Source: Nymphaea colorata
Taxonomy: Eukaryota > Streptophyta > Magnoliopsida > Nymphaeales > Nymphaeaceae
Reading direction: 5' to 3'
Assembly (NCBI RefSeq): GCF_008831285.2
Contig: NC_045143.1
Span: 17,821,655-17,885,654, forward strand
DNA: 64,000 nt
How positions within the stretch are numbered: the stretch's first letter is position 1; every line of letters starts with the position of its first letter. Positions 12,481 through 23,049 of this stretch are shown here, one piece after another. Position numbers and translations under genes: made by a program. The notes under the pieces are model-generated. The model was not told the origin of the DNA. It ran no database searches and saw nothing but the letters and a program-made list of their open reading frames with translations.

Positions 12481-12495
12481 TTTTCCTTTGGAATT

Positions 12496-13247
12496 TTAAA
12501 AACCAGAACCAGAAGACATACTCACGCCCTTTTGTTTGGAGACCATCGCTGCTTGGGAGTCCTCCTCAGTTTGGTTGAAAGGATTCATGATTTGACATTG
12601 GATTTCCTCACGCATAATGATGGAGCAGACGGTGCTGAGTTTGGGAACTTCCAGTGACATGAGGACTTGACTGTGCAGTGATTCATATTCGGGTTTCAGT
12701 CCAGCCAACATCAGAAATTTTTTTTCTTCCTCTCGATTTTTCTGGAGAGTAACAACATCAGTCACTACAGGGGTATAGGATTCCCATTCATCCCATAAGG
12801 CGCGAAGTTGTCCAAGATATTCTGTGAAGGTCATATCTCCTTGTTTGAGCTTGCTGATATCTTGCGCTAATTGAAAACATCGAGCGACATTGTATTGCTG
12901 GCTGTAGAGATCACGAGCTGCCTCCCACACATCTTTGGCAGTTTCAAGAAAAAAGAATCCATAAGCAATTTTTTCTCCATGGAATTCAAGAGCCACGACA
13001 TGATAGTGTTGTCGTTTAATTCCCATTCAGCAAATTTCTGATCATTCTCAACAGTCTTTGGTTTGCTACTGGTGATGTGACCGAGTCTAGACTTTCTGCT
13101 TAGGAAAAGTTTAGCAGATTTTGCCCAGGTAATATAATTGAACCCATTTAAGGATTCAGTGGTGATTTTGAGTGCAGGATTGACGCTATCCTGCAATTGT
13201 TGCTGAGGCCAATCCCTTGCTCCTTGTGACTGGGAGCTATCTGCCAT
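12496..13247 (-). pseudogene. Copia gag capsid region, frameshifted
   Basis: The N-terminal frame (12867-13247) starts MADSSQSQGARDWPQQQLQD and contains FNYITWAKSAKLFL, the conserved NYxxWxxxM-like opening of copia gag. The frame then shifts near 12.9-13.0 kb into a second open frame (12496-13026). That frame contains DVWEAARDLYSQQYNVARCF, FTEYLGQLRALWDEW and FLMLAGLKPEYESLHSQVL, all typical of the UBN2-type gag domain. Gag forms the virus-like particle. A single shift separates two otherwise coherent halves. The start is chosen at the first Met after the leader. Confidence 0.9.
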
Positions 13248-13385
13248 GATAACCTGATTAGAGAAGCCTTCAATATTTGCACGAACCTGGAATTAGATGG
13301 AAGGGATAGAACTTCGCTTCCTCCTGAATTTATAGTCGTGCGTCTCGTAGAAGCCTTCTAGCGATACTCAGGATATAGCGACACT

Positions 13386-13785
13386 AAAAAATTCGTAGAA
13401 AATCACCAAGACCTTCGGTTGCCCTGAAATTTGAACTGAAGGTCGATAAGATGAAGGGGAAGGGACAAAAATCAGCCCCAACGGAGCCTCTACGAAGAAA
13501 TGCACCCCGTCTGAATATTGCTGGAAATCGCAGTCTCTGTTTATAGTAGAACAGAGTACTCCGGCGGTGTTCATGATAAAAAATTCATAGAAAATCACTC
13601 AGACCTCCGTTTGCCCTGAAATTTGGACTGAAGGTCGACAAGATGAACGGGAAGAGACGCCCCAAAAATCAACTTCAACGGAGCTTCCACAAAGAAATGC
13701 GCCTGCCTGAATATTGCTTGAATTTTTTATCGTGACAGTCTTTGTTTACAGTAAAACAAAGTACTTCGGCGGTGTTCACGGTTAT
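13386..13785 (-). repeat. 192-bp tandem duplication in copia leader
   Basis: Two diverged copies, about 13386-13577 and 13578-13785, share AATTC(G/A)TAGAAAATCAC at their start, the CCCTGAAATTTG(A/G)ACTGAAGGTCGA block, and the GGCGGTGTTCA block at their end. The duplication sits between gag and the primer-binding site. Confidence 0.85.
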
Positions 13786-13957
13786 CCTTCACCAGCAATT
13801 GGGGCGCTCACAGAGATATACTCTGATTTCAGCTGAGCCTCCCACAATGCAATAAACGCCGTTTTGCCAGTGACACCTCCGATCAACGGAGCCTTTAGAA
13901 AACAACAAATGCTGTTAAGCAGTGGACGACATTGAATACTCCCTTTCAATAGGAACC

Positions 13958-13971
13958 TGTCTCTGATATCA
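13958..13971 (-). other. Copia primer-binding site
   Basis: On the minus strand TGATATCAGAGAC directly follows the 5' LTR. It is a near match to the complement of the plant initiator-Met tRNA 3' end (TGGTATCAGAGCC), the usual primer for copia elements. Confidence 0.85.
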
Positions 13972-13972
13972 T

Positions 13973-14269
13973 AAAGATTAGGGAGAGAAATGAGAAAACA
14001 CAGAATATGCGTGGTTTGGCATGTATGCCTACATCCACGAGAAGCAAGGGAGAACTCATATTGTATATTTTCTCTATATCATTGTTTCACTTTACAATCA
14101 CTATTTAACGTGAATGAATACAACAGTTACAAAGCAAGAAATCATGGAAAGAAAAATTAAGGGCAATCCATGGTGGGCAACTTTTAATATAGGTAACACT
14201 ATCCAACTAATCATATAAATACCATGAATAGCGTTGCAATAACGAGCCTCCTGTAGAACCATTTCAACA
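13973..14269 (-). repeat. Copia 5' LTR
   Basis: Direct repeat of 8714-9010. Its minus-strand end abuts the primer-binding site. It starts TGTTGAAATGG on the minus strand. Confidence 0.9.
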
Positions 14270-14895
14270 GACATCCTTGGCCTTGTCGATTTGGCAAGAA
14301 ATATTAGAGTCGCAAAAGAAAGAGGTGGTCAACTACAAAAAGCTACTTCATAGGCTGACCAGATTCAGGACCTAGAACAAGAAGTCAGAGAATGAAGTCT
14401 ACAAATCCAACTCATAGACATCCACACTCACTTAGGAGGCACCACAAAGCATATATTGGCTCGACTGAAATCCACACAGGAGAGGACTCGGAAGGCCATG
14501 ATTTCATCGTGCCCTATCACCCATAGACTTCTTCTGATATCCCGAAAAGATATCGCACCATCATCAATCAGCATCTAGGGTCTAAGGATTGGAATTGCGT
14601 CAGCACCTTAGCAGAAGCAAATTGGTCGACCATTCAAAGGAACAATCTTGTTCATGATCGACCTAGTAGGCCTGGATATACTTGTCAAGGTGGGGGAGTG
14701 TCATTCATGGTCCTTTCATGGTCCTTGTTACTGTTGAGTCTATTTTTGTATTCTGAGTATTTTTGAATAAACAAAATTCTAGCTTTTTATCTCCTATTTA
14801 TTGTATGTCATATACTCCATGTGTCGCCTAATCTCCTCATTGCTCCCAACTAATCCTAAAGTCCAACTGGTGAAAGCAAACCAATTGATGAGCCA
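14270..14895 (+). pseudogene. Coiled-coil segment and leader before gag
   Basis: The plus-strand frame contains LARNIRVAKERGGQLQKATS, then a stop, ADQIQDLEQEVRE and, later, LARLKSTQERTRKAM. This is a charged, probably coiled-coil stretch. I read it as the C-terminal part of the PMD-like ORF separated by the copia insertion, because it lies between that ORF and gag. From about 14650 onwards the sequence is non-coding, and includes the purine run GGTGGGGGAG followed by TGTCATTCATGG at 14690, which resembles a polypurine tract and LTR start but cannot be matched to a second LTR. Confidence 0.35.
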
Positions 14896-17170
14896 ATATG
14901 ATTCCCGAAAACACCAATGTTACTGACAACACCAATGAGGAAGTCAGAATTGACGAAGTCAATGAGACAAGAGGACAAATTAATCTAGTGCTCCATGAGG
15001 CCATCATGCATATGATTTAGCATATGATACACGAACTAAGCACAAAAAATAATAGAAACAACAATCCTAACAGCTCTCGAGTAAGAAATATTGAAAATAA
15101 TAGTCATGACACTACAAGAGAGCGAGAAAACAATGAAGGAATGTACAATAATAGTTATGCTAACAACACTAATGGTAAAGAGCCATAAAATTCCATAGGA
15201 AAGACTCTTGACCACATGCAGTCTCTCGAATAAAGGAAATGGAAAGAGTGAGGAAAATTCAAAACCGAGGCAAGAAAGTTTGCTTTCATAAGGACTTTTG
15301 TGAGGGTTTGGAGGATGAAGATCTAGAAGGACTCCCTAAAAAGATCAACAAATTTAAGGCCCCGTTTGATGGCCTGGATTTTTCAGAGGGAAGACTTTTT
15401 CTAGGGAAAAAATCCAGGTTAAGTTTACCTGAGGTAAACTTACCTTTTTCCATTACCAGGCCTGGAAATATTTTTGGTGAGGGGAGAAGGTGAATCCGGA
15501 CATCCCTCACCTCCCCTTACCGCCACACCGCCATCACTGCTGCCATAGGTCACCACTCGCCAGTAGAATGAAAGAACCATCGCAGGCCATGAATATGGCT
15601 GGTCATGGGATGCGTCTGCGCCAGATCCCTGCTTGCCGGAGGTAAGTACAACCAAATGGGCGGCGTTGAGCTCTCCCAACTCCAGTGTGCATATGGTAGG
15701 AGAGGGGAGGAGGAAGAAGAGGAAGAATGAGTGAAGTGAGGGCCGCCGTGCAGTGGCCCTTGTCTCTCTTCCTCTCCGTTCCACTATTAGTGGATACGGC
15801 CCTCCCTCCACCCTCCCATGTCCTTATGCGACTGGTGTTGGCATCCATCAGTGCCAGCATTGCCATCAGAAGGGGTTTGGCACTCCCTCTCGGCTTTTCA
15901 CAGCGCCCTTCTTCTCCGTCACCCTTCCTAAAGGGCAGGAAAGAAATCCACGGAAAAAAAGTCGGACCCCCAGAGGTCCAACTTTTTTCTGGGGTAAAGT
16001 TACCCTCATCGTACTGTTTTTGCGGGGGGGAATTTACTACGTTTGATATGTTTGTGAAAACCCATACAAAAATGGTAAATTTCACCCCATGCACAGTAAT
16101 ATCTGCGCGCATCAAATGGAACTAAGAATCCTCGTACTCATCTCAGCATCTTCTTTGCTGAATGAGACTGACTCCATGACAACAACAAAGCTCTAATTAT
16201 TTGTTTTCTCAAGTGTCGGGAACCCTATTGACGCAACTTGGATGAAAGAATTTGATGCAATGGTTAATGCTTTTAAAGAAAAATATGAGGCCAACCTCTC
16301 AGTAGTTCCCACACTAGACAGCCGAATGGGTCCTCACCAAGAATAAAGGGAATCAGTTTGAAACTACAGTCAAAGGTGGCGAATAACTAGCTTGAAACTT
16401 TGGACCCCTAAAGTTCATGCCTTGACCATGATACTCAGAGGATTTTATAAAAAGTTAAGGCACCATATTGTGTCTCTAGGCTACAAAAACTTCTGCGAGC
16501 TCACAAGGAAGGCAGAGAGAATTGAAAGACCATAGAGATGGGTTATCTCAAAATGGAAATTGACTAGTTCTCAAGCAAGAAAGATGACTAGAGGTCAGGG
16601 AAAGCTCAGATCCATGCCACTTTCATCATGAAGACTGGTAATGCAGGGACTCTAAAGCCTTAAACCGAGTGAGTTGTCGATAAAAAACATGTTCAAAGTA
16701 CACAAAGGATAGCAGGCAAAACCTCTGAAAGATCTATAGGTTTGATCAGGGATTGAAAATTCACTCCTATTGAACAAGATATAGAAGAGCTCTTGGAGTC
16801 ACTCTTAAAACATCACTTATATCAATTACCTAGGGTGCCAGATCCTCCACGATCGAAAAGCAAGCATCTAAATCAGTATTATAAGTTCTATAGGACCAAT
16901 GAACACCACAGAGATGCCTGCACAAGTCTTAAGCACATTATTCAAGACTGAATTGATAAGGAAATCCTTATGCTAGAAGGTGACACCAAAAATAATGGCT
17001 GATCCTTCTCCTAAACATGAAACTAATGAGGTGAACACAGTTGACATGTTGTCGTACATACCTCAAAACAACATCCAGCCATGCATTTCGGAGGAAATTG
17101 TTGCAATGACCGTCACTTACAAGTTAGTCACACCAGTTGCCACCCGAACTCTGAATAGAAAAAGGTGGTA
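14896..17170 (+). pseudogene. Tat-like gypsy gag, interrupted
   Basis: A decayed frame starts near ATGATTCCCGAAAACACC and runs through an Asn-rich N-terminus. It is interrupted by the Harbinger-like insertion at 15358-16122. After the insertion it contains EFDAMVNAFKEKYEANLS, then HALTMILRGFYKKLRHHIVS and LGYKNFCELTRKAERIE, which match the capsid wording of Tat/Athila gag. A further block near 16876-16970 reads YYKFYRTNEHHRDACTSLKH, matching the YCxFHxxxGHxTxxC zinc-binding block of this group. Several stops and frame changes make it non-functional. I am confident of the family and less so of the exact limits. Confidence 0.65.
15358..16122. mobile_element. Harbinger-like element inserted in gag
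   Basis: A 765-bp insertion flanked by TAA on both sides (15355-15357 and 16123-16125), the 3-bp target duplication typical of PIF/Harbinger and Tourist elements. The ends are imperfect inverted repeats: GGCCCCGTTTGATGG on the left and GTTCCATTTGATGCG as the reverse complement of the right end, sharing TTTGATG. Gag-like sequence lies on both sides. It has no transposase; overlapping open frames on both strands at 15440-16125 look like chance frames in GC-richer DNA. Probably a non-autonomous derivative. Confidence 0.45.
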
Positions 17171-17439
17171 CGTAGTTTCCTAGCTGATGAGTCAAAACTC
17201 ATCTCCAAGTTAATTATCTATCCAAGGAGATTACCAGAATGGAAAAAACAAGCAGGCAAACAATTGAAAAAACATCAAAAAATAAAGTTTTTTACGCTCT
17301 TCTCAATGTGTCAATATTGCAATTGTGGTAAATGCATCTGCAGAACACCGCCAAGCACTACAAGGGGTATTGGCAAAAATCAAACTAAAGCGTAGCACTA
17401 ATCCAAAGACTCTTGGTCAAACTATAAATTCAGCAATTC

Positions 17440-17830
17440 GTTAATGCTTCCATTACCTTTTCTGATGACAATCTGCTCAAGCAGCACACGTTTCACAACA
17501 ATGCCTTATACATTGCAGTACATGCATATAGAGTAAATCTGCCACATGTCCTTATTGATGGAGGAAGCAGTCTCAACGTCTGTCCTGATGTAACAGCTAA
17601 AGCTGTGGGCCTCAAAGAAGAAGACTACACTCTAGATGACATGGTGATTTTTCATTTTGTCTGAAGTAGGCAAATGGTGACAGGCAAGATCTACTTGGAT
17701 CTCTGAACTAATCACATGGTGCATTTTGTCCTCTTCTACGTTGTGAGTGTGCCATCTTCTCACAGATGTTGTTAGGACATCTATGGATCCACGAAGCAAA
17801 AGCTGTCCCTTCAACTTTGTGCTAATGCAT
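17440..17830 (+). pseudogene. Tat-like gypsy aspartic protease
   Basis: The frame contains HVLIDGGSSLNVCPDV at about 17545-17590, matching the LIDGGSSLNI active-site block of Tat/Athila proteases (D-G/S-G in place of the DTG of cellular enzymes). Downstream a flap-like region and SHRCC near 17760 are broken by stops. The position between gag and RT is as expected. Non-functional remnant. Confidence 0.65.
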
Positions 17831-20280
17831 AAAATGAAGCCACGATAGAATTATTACCACTGTACTGGCTAAAAGCCGAGAGAAAAGGTTGCCAAAATTA
17901 ATGATTCTTAGGCTTGCATACAACATTCAACCCCAAGTACACACTGTTCTGAGGAGATTTATTTGAAGGACAACCTAAAATGTCATGGGTTAGAGGAATC
18001 ATATGTAAACCATGTTGAATGGAAATGACCCACTTTCTAGAAGACAGAGTGGAGAATCCACCTTGCGAATTTGAAAGAGCACCCAATGTACAAGCAGTTC
18101 GCTGAAATCCTCAAAGGACTACACATGAATGATCAGCATGGGCTACCAACCTTATAAAGCTCTTGGAGCAAATGAAGATGGACCACTTGAACCTCTTAAT
18201 GAACATATGACCGACCAACATAACACTGCAAGACATGGATACAAGAGGAAGATGCCTGATGAAGAAACAAATAGGAAGAGCAAGAAAGAGCACATCGATT
18301 GACCAAATTGAGCTTGTCATTAGGATGTTTTACTTTCCTCGTTTCATTTCATTCCATGTCTTAGTGCATAAAGTTGTAGGGACGTGAGGGTGTCCTCTTT
18401 GTTTCTCAACATCAATTATATTTTATGTATCTTTATTTGTGCTCTATCTTTTCCCATACACCTACTTTTGTTTATCTTTCTCTAATCATACAAGAATCAG
18501 TATGGTCACATATTTGGTTGACAAGATTATAATTAGATTCAAGTGTATGAGGATGAAAATAGAGGAAGTTATGTGAGCAATAGAGCAACAACGCAAGCTC
18601 CACCAAGCCCACTAGATAGTCTACCCATAAATGTTGTCACCAAGATCACCTAATCCATTCACACTAAGCAGGCAACATATTCATCTTGACTGAAGAATCG
18701 AAAATATCTGAGGACACTATCAATGACTGCAAACTTGGGACAAATTCCTACTTAAGTGTGGCTAAATCAGTAAAAAACATATTCAGAATATCTGTACGAT
18801 GCTGACTCGTTCTGTGAGCATAGAGAAAGGCTTACCATCTTGCAAAGCAGAGGCTGATTGGACAATTGGAGGAAAATATGACCCTTCATGAAGGCGACGT
18901 GCAAAAGTTTGTCTCCAATTTATCATTGACAAGGACTTTGATTCTTAGCTTAGCAGGTAGTTATGGTTTAGCTTAATAAGAAATGTCAAGGATTTGGAGT
19001 TGGATCTCAAGGCAACCAAATGGGATAGTCCACCACACTTGTACACTCGACAAATGACATTTTTCAACCATGTGCCTTCCCTACATACCCTTTTGTTTCG
19101 AGTCAGATCACTCAAGCAGCAAATCATTGACCAGAGCAAACTCATCAAACTAAATAAAGTAGTCCCAAATAATGTCGAAGAAGACATCAAGACACTCTTA
19201 CAACACTATAAGTTTCTGAAACTGAAGAGGTTGTGCATAGTGGAAGATCCTATAATTGAGTTAACATTTTCTTCCATCATAAATTCCAACATGAAAGAAC
19301 TGAAGATTGTCAACTGCTGAGGGTTGAGGGTAATCCTGCAATGGAACCTACTACAAATCTAAAGCCTCAAATATTCAAAATTCAAAGAAAAGCAATAGAT
19401 TATGATGTACAAGGATCTCAACATTGTCAAGAGAAGGTGCCTGTCTTGATCAGCAAGGAATATGCAGAACAATGCTTTCAAAAGATTAATAAAACAGTTT
19501 AGCTACTCACAATTTAAATTTTGGATTTTTGTTCTATACAAGCTATTATTTAGCCATCATACAAAATCCAATCTCATTAGAGTAATCTCCACTCTAGGAG
19601 AGGCTGCTCATGGTCCTTTGTAGTATAGACTGACATAAAACCTTGGTCGATAAAATTGCAATGAAAGCCCCTCAACTCAAGAACCATGATGCATACCATG
19701 AATTTATGCTTCAATCTGAGGAAGATAACAAGCTGCAATAGGAAAAATTCTGTATAATAGAGTTCATGTAATTTTATCAGATATCTAGCTTAGGATAATA
19801 CAATAATTATTCTGCCAGTAGCATTATTGGGACACATGAGGGTCCCTTTCTTTCTTTTTCCAATGATTAATAAAAAGGCTTTTTTTTTTTGAAAGTTGTG
19901 TTCTCTCACTTGTGTACAAGCTCAAATTGCCCAAATAGTACTGCATTTCTTCACAATCAGTGTTTTTATAGGGCCAATATGGAAATGTAAGTCCCGTAAC
20001 TTAATAATCAATCTTGCAATATTGTAACAACAACAAAAGACGGTAAGAGCTCATAAATTTCAAGAATATAAACTTGATGAATCATGAGAGGCAAGAAAAC
20101 CAAAATTAGAGCCAGTTGAATTTGCACAACTACAAAAAGAAGATCAGCCACTGAATATGCTCAATAATCCCACAAAGAAATAAACATTAGGATGGAAATA
20201 GATTCTAAGCTGATTCAGATTGGTGCCAACCTTGATCTCAGGAGTAGGAAAAGTTTGTCAAATTCCTTAAAAATATAAAA
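17831..20280. other. Unassigned DNA between protease and RT
   Basis: This 2.4-kb stretch has no domain I recognise. One open frame (18994-19320, plus) is charged and possibly coiled-coil but resembles no family I know. Two diverged segments share a GGACxxxTGAGGGTxxCC motif followed by a pyrimidine run (near 18380 and 19830), suggesting nested or duplicated repeat ends. The element normally has much less sequence between protease and RT, so this probably contains older insertions. Confidence 0.4.
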
Positions 20281-20810
20281 TTGTCTTTGCTTGGACCTAC
20301 AAGGACATGCTAGAGTTAGATCAAAGGTTGGTAGAACACATATTAATTTTGAAACTTGGAAACAATCCGGTGAAACAAAAATTGAGATAGCTAGACCCCA
20401 GAATCGAGGACAAGGTCAAAGAGTGATTAGAAGATCATTTATCAAGATTCATGAGAACTATTGACTATTTAGAATGGTTGGCAAACATTGTCATAGTACC
20501 AAAGAAGAACAGAACAATCATAATATGCATTGACTTCCGTGATACCAATAAAGCCACTCTAAAAGGTGGCTATCCATTGCCAAAAATGAATGTGTTGATA
20601 GACAATGCCATGGGACATGAGATGTTCTCTTTCATGGATGATTATTCAGATTATAACTAGATCAAGTTGGCAGTCAAACATCAAAGCTGTGGGAATCTTC
20701 TGCTATACAGTGATGTCCTTCATGCTAAAAAATGTAGGGGCTACACATCAATGAGCAATGACAACAATCTTTCATGATCAAATGCATCAATGTATGGATG
20801 CATTTATTAT
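20281..20810 (+). pseudogene. Tat-like gypsy RT, fingers and palm
   Basis: In one main frame it reads LDQRLVEHIL, then RTIDYLEWLANIVIVPKKN, ICIDFRDTNKATLKGGYPLP and FSFMDDYSDYNQIKL, which follow the RT order of the Tat/Athila branch (EWLANxVxVxKK, CVDFRDLNKA, YPLPxID, SFMDGxSGYNQI). Next come LKNVGATHQ and AMTTIFHDQMHQCMDAF, the block just before the YVDD catalytic motif. RT similarity stops there and the YVDD block is missing, replaced by the cystatin-like segment. RT wording resumes at 21501. Confidence 0.8.
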
Positions 20811-20856
20811 TGAAATAAATATATATAGAACAGCAGGGGGAACAATGTTAATTAAT

Positions 20857-21481
20857 CTAGAGGCGGTGGAAGTATCCCAAGTTGAGGACCCGTGGCTGGC
20901 CCGCTGCTGACAAATCTTGGAACACTTCAATTTTGTATGTCTTCACCCTGTAGCTATCAGAAACTTTAATGGTGAAGTGGTAGGTGAAATGCTCAGTGCC
21001 GCGATCCAGCATCTATCCATACACCACCTTCAAGAGATTGAGAGAAGCATGGTTCTGACTGTTGTATCTGTTCACAGCAAAGGAACACAAGTGCCAGGCG
21101 CATCCATCGTTAGGGATGGTGATCCACTTGGGGTTTGGTTTAGGCCAGTAAGAGATGGGCTTTAAGGAAGCTATGTTTAGCACTGGTGGCTCGTTCGGTG
21201 CCCCAAGATCCTACAGGATCTCGCTGGATTAATAGGCTGTGCGGATTCCTTCTACCAGGCAAATGACGAGCTTGTAGGTATAGTGTTGGGTGCCATGGTC
21301 CAGCATCTCTGCATGCACCACCTTTATGAATTTGAGGTATGGGTTGTTCTGTTTTTGCACTGCATACTTACCCAAGCTCTGGACATGGCTGTCTTTTTCA
21401 ACATTTGGGATGACGACCCAGTTGGTGGCTGCAGCCATGGCGGCCATTGAGGTCAGGACAACCAGAAGAAGAGGAAGGAAT
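20857..21481 (-). pseudogene. Two-domain phytocystatin pseudogene
   Basis: On the minus strand the frame begins with a hydrophobic, signal-peptide-like stretch (LRFLPLLLVVLTSMAAMAAA, without a Met before LRF in that frame; an ATG lies in another frame just upstream). Domain 1 contains NWVVIPN, then HVQSLGKYAVQKQNN and LKFIKVVHAEMLDHGTQHY. Two stops lie in the linker. Domain 2 contains PNPKWITIPND, HLCSFAVNRYNSQNH, LKVVYG-stop-MLDRGTEHF and KTYKIEVFQDL, ending at a TAG at 20857. The LxxFAVxxxN helix and the KVV strand are those of plant cystatins, inhibitors of papain-like cysteine proteases. The usual QVVAG loop is replaced by MLDHG/MLDRG in both domains. No intron interrupts either domain. 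The segment is GC-richer than its surroundings and lies antisense inside a gypsy RT. Family call is confident; function is lost. Confidence 0.78.
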
Positions 21482-21500
21482 CGTAGTCATTAAAAAGGAC

Positions 21501-22050
21501 ACTAAAATAGATCAAGCAAAAGCTAAGATAATAATTGATATGTCTGCCACAATGACTCTTAGCGAGCTAAGAAGCTGGCAGAATTCAAGCAATTAGAAGA
21601 TTCATTTTCAACTTGGATCTTAAATGCAAGTCACTCACCATTTTCTCAAAAGAGGGGTCAATCTTCAGTGGGCCCCACAATGCCAACACCTTTTGACGTG
21701 TATCAAATAGTACCTATTGGATCCACCTATCCTTCAACCACCAATATTAGAAAAATCATTTCTATTATGTTTCTGTAAATGACTCATTTTGTGGTTGATT
21801 TTTAGCCCAATATGTGCAAAATTAAACATGCAATATACTACGTGAACAAGACTTTTGTGCAATATGAAAAGAAATGTTCACCAATGGAAAAGACTTGCCT
21901 ACCATTAGCCTAGCTGTGTTAGAAACTTAGGCACTACCTTCTTTCATGTGAAGTCAAAGTAATCTTTCAATTAAATCCCCTCAAATATATTTTGAACAAC
22001 TTTTTCTCAATGGCCAAATCACTGGTAAGTACTCCTCATGCACTATGATC
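21501..22050 (+). pseudogene. Tat-like gypsy RT thumb and connection
   Basis: RT wording resumes with KIDQAKAKIIIDMSA then TMTLSELRS, the block that normally follows the GxxVDPxKIxAI motif. Frame changes follow. Later pieces such as HFYYVSVND and QIYFEQLFLNGQITG correspond to the LLLYLSVSD and LxYLFxxPxLxGRxxxW blocks at the RT-RNase H boundary. Together with 20281-20810 this shows the cystatin segment replaced roughly 60-70 residues around the YVDD motif rather than being a simple insertion. Confidence 0.65.
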
Positions 22051-22059
22051 TTGAATAAA

Positions 22060-22600
22060 TTCTTCAAACATTTACAAAAGGGCATGCAATAGCCAATAAG
22101 TTGGCAAATTTTTCCATAACAGAAGAACTTAAGGCAATGGATAGTTTTCCTAATGAATTGGTCTTGCATGCAGTGCCGCCACTACCATGGACCTTGTTTT
22201 TCAATGGATCTAAGAACATGGTGGGAATATGAATGAGAATTCTCATACTCTCACCTAAAAAGTAAATAATACCATATTCCCTCAGGCTGGATTTCCTCGA
22301 CTCCCTCAGGCTGGATTTCCTCTGTACATACAAGATAGTAGAATAAGAAGTCTTTAGTCGAGGCTTTGAGACACTACTAGAATTTAATGTGGAAAGAGTT
22401 CACTCTTAAAAAGACTCCCTCATTATTTTAAATCAAGTTAATGAAGAATGGTAAGTGAAAGATTCTAAACTCATACCATCTCAAGAGATGACCAAAGTAC
22501 TGGTCAAACAGTTTGATGAATTTTAGCTTTTCTATGTTAGAAGAGAGTTCAATTAGTTTGCAAATCATTTAGCCAGCTGAGGCTCCATTAGTACCATCAA
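22060..22600 (+). pseudogene. Tat-like gypsy RNase H remnant
   Basis: The frame contains PLPWTLFFNGSKNMVGI, matching WxLxFDGAxNxxGxGxG, then a short region resembling the CTNNxAEYEA block (DFLCTYKIVE). A direct duplication of about 22 bp (CTCCCTCAGGCTGGATTTCC) at 22278-22322 lies just before it. Many stops. Identification rests on two blocks and on position. Confidence 0.55.
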
Positions 22601-22659
22601 TTGACCTGAACCATGTGGAGCCTTTGAAGTTGGAAGATTGACTCAATCAGCCGATGGAA

Positions 22660-22930
22660 AGATCGAAGGTCACCATGTGGAATCACAAGAAGCACCTAGT
22701 ATGAAAAAGGTCACCATGTAGAATCACAAGAAGCACCCTAGTATCAAAACATAATGAATTATCTGAAAATAAGAAGCTTCCCTCTCGACATGTCTAAACA
22801 AGAGCAGAAAGCAATTAAAAGATGTCTTGTCAATCAGCCTATGAAAGGATAGAACAGGTCAACCGGAATCAAAAGAAGCACCCTAATATCAAAACATAAA
22901 GAATCACCTAGAAACATGAAACTTCCCTTT
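22660..22930. repeat. Partial tandem duplications in the RNase H-integrase gap
   Basis: The phrase AATCACAAGAAGCACC and its variants occur three times (near 22680, 22720 and 22870), followed twice by AGTATCAAAACATAA-like sequence. Copies are diverged and unequal in length. Confidence 0.65.
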
Positions 22931-23049
22931 GGATGTCCAAACAATTCAAAGAATGTCTCATTGATATTGTATACTCGCCAAAATTTTAAACAAGGGGGGC
23001 TCCAATGCAGAATACTCCAGATGCATAGATAAAGTTGAGGCATAAGAGG

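Larger units (their letters stand above)
8714..14269 (-). mobile_element. Ty1/copia element with both LTRs
   Basis: A 5.56-kb minus-strand element. Two 297-bp LTRs (8714-9010 and 13973-14269) flank gag, protease, integrase, RT and RNase H in copia order (integrase before RT). A primer-binding site complementary to initiator-Met tRNA lies next to the right LTR and a polypurine tract next to the left LTR. The LTRs differ at about two dozen positions in my by-eye alignment (near 92% identity), so the insertion is not recent. No target-site duplication could be confirmed: the flanks read CTGGA on the left and GACAT on the right. The ORFs carry frameshifts, stops and a mutated protease motif, so it is not autonomous. 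Confidence 0.92.

Noticed and set aside
8709-14274. Target-site duplication of the copia element
   Set aside because: The flanking bases (CTGGA and GACAT) do not match, so none is claimed.
15440-16125. Overlapping 97-170-codon frames as a transposase or gene
   Set aside because: They overlap on both strands within the 765-bp Harbinger-like insertion, are Pro/Ser/Arg-rich, and show no transposase catalytic motif.
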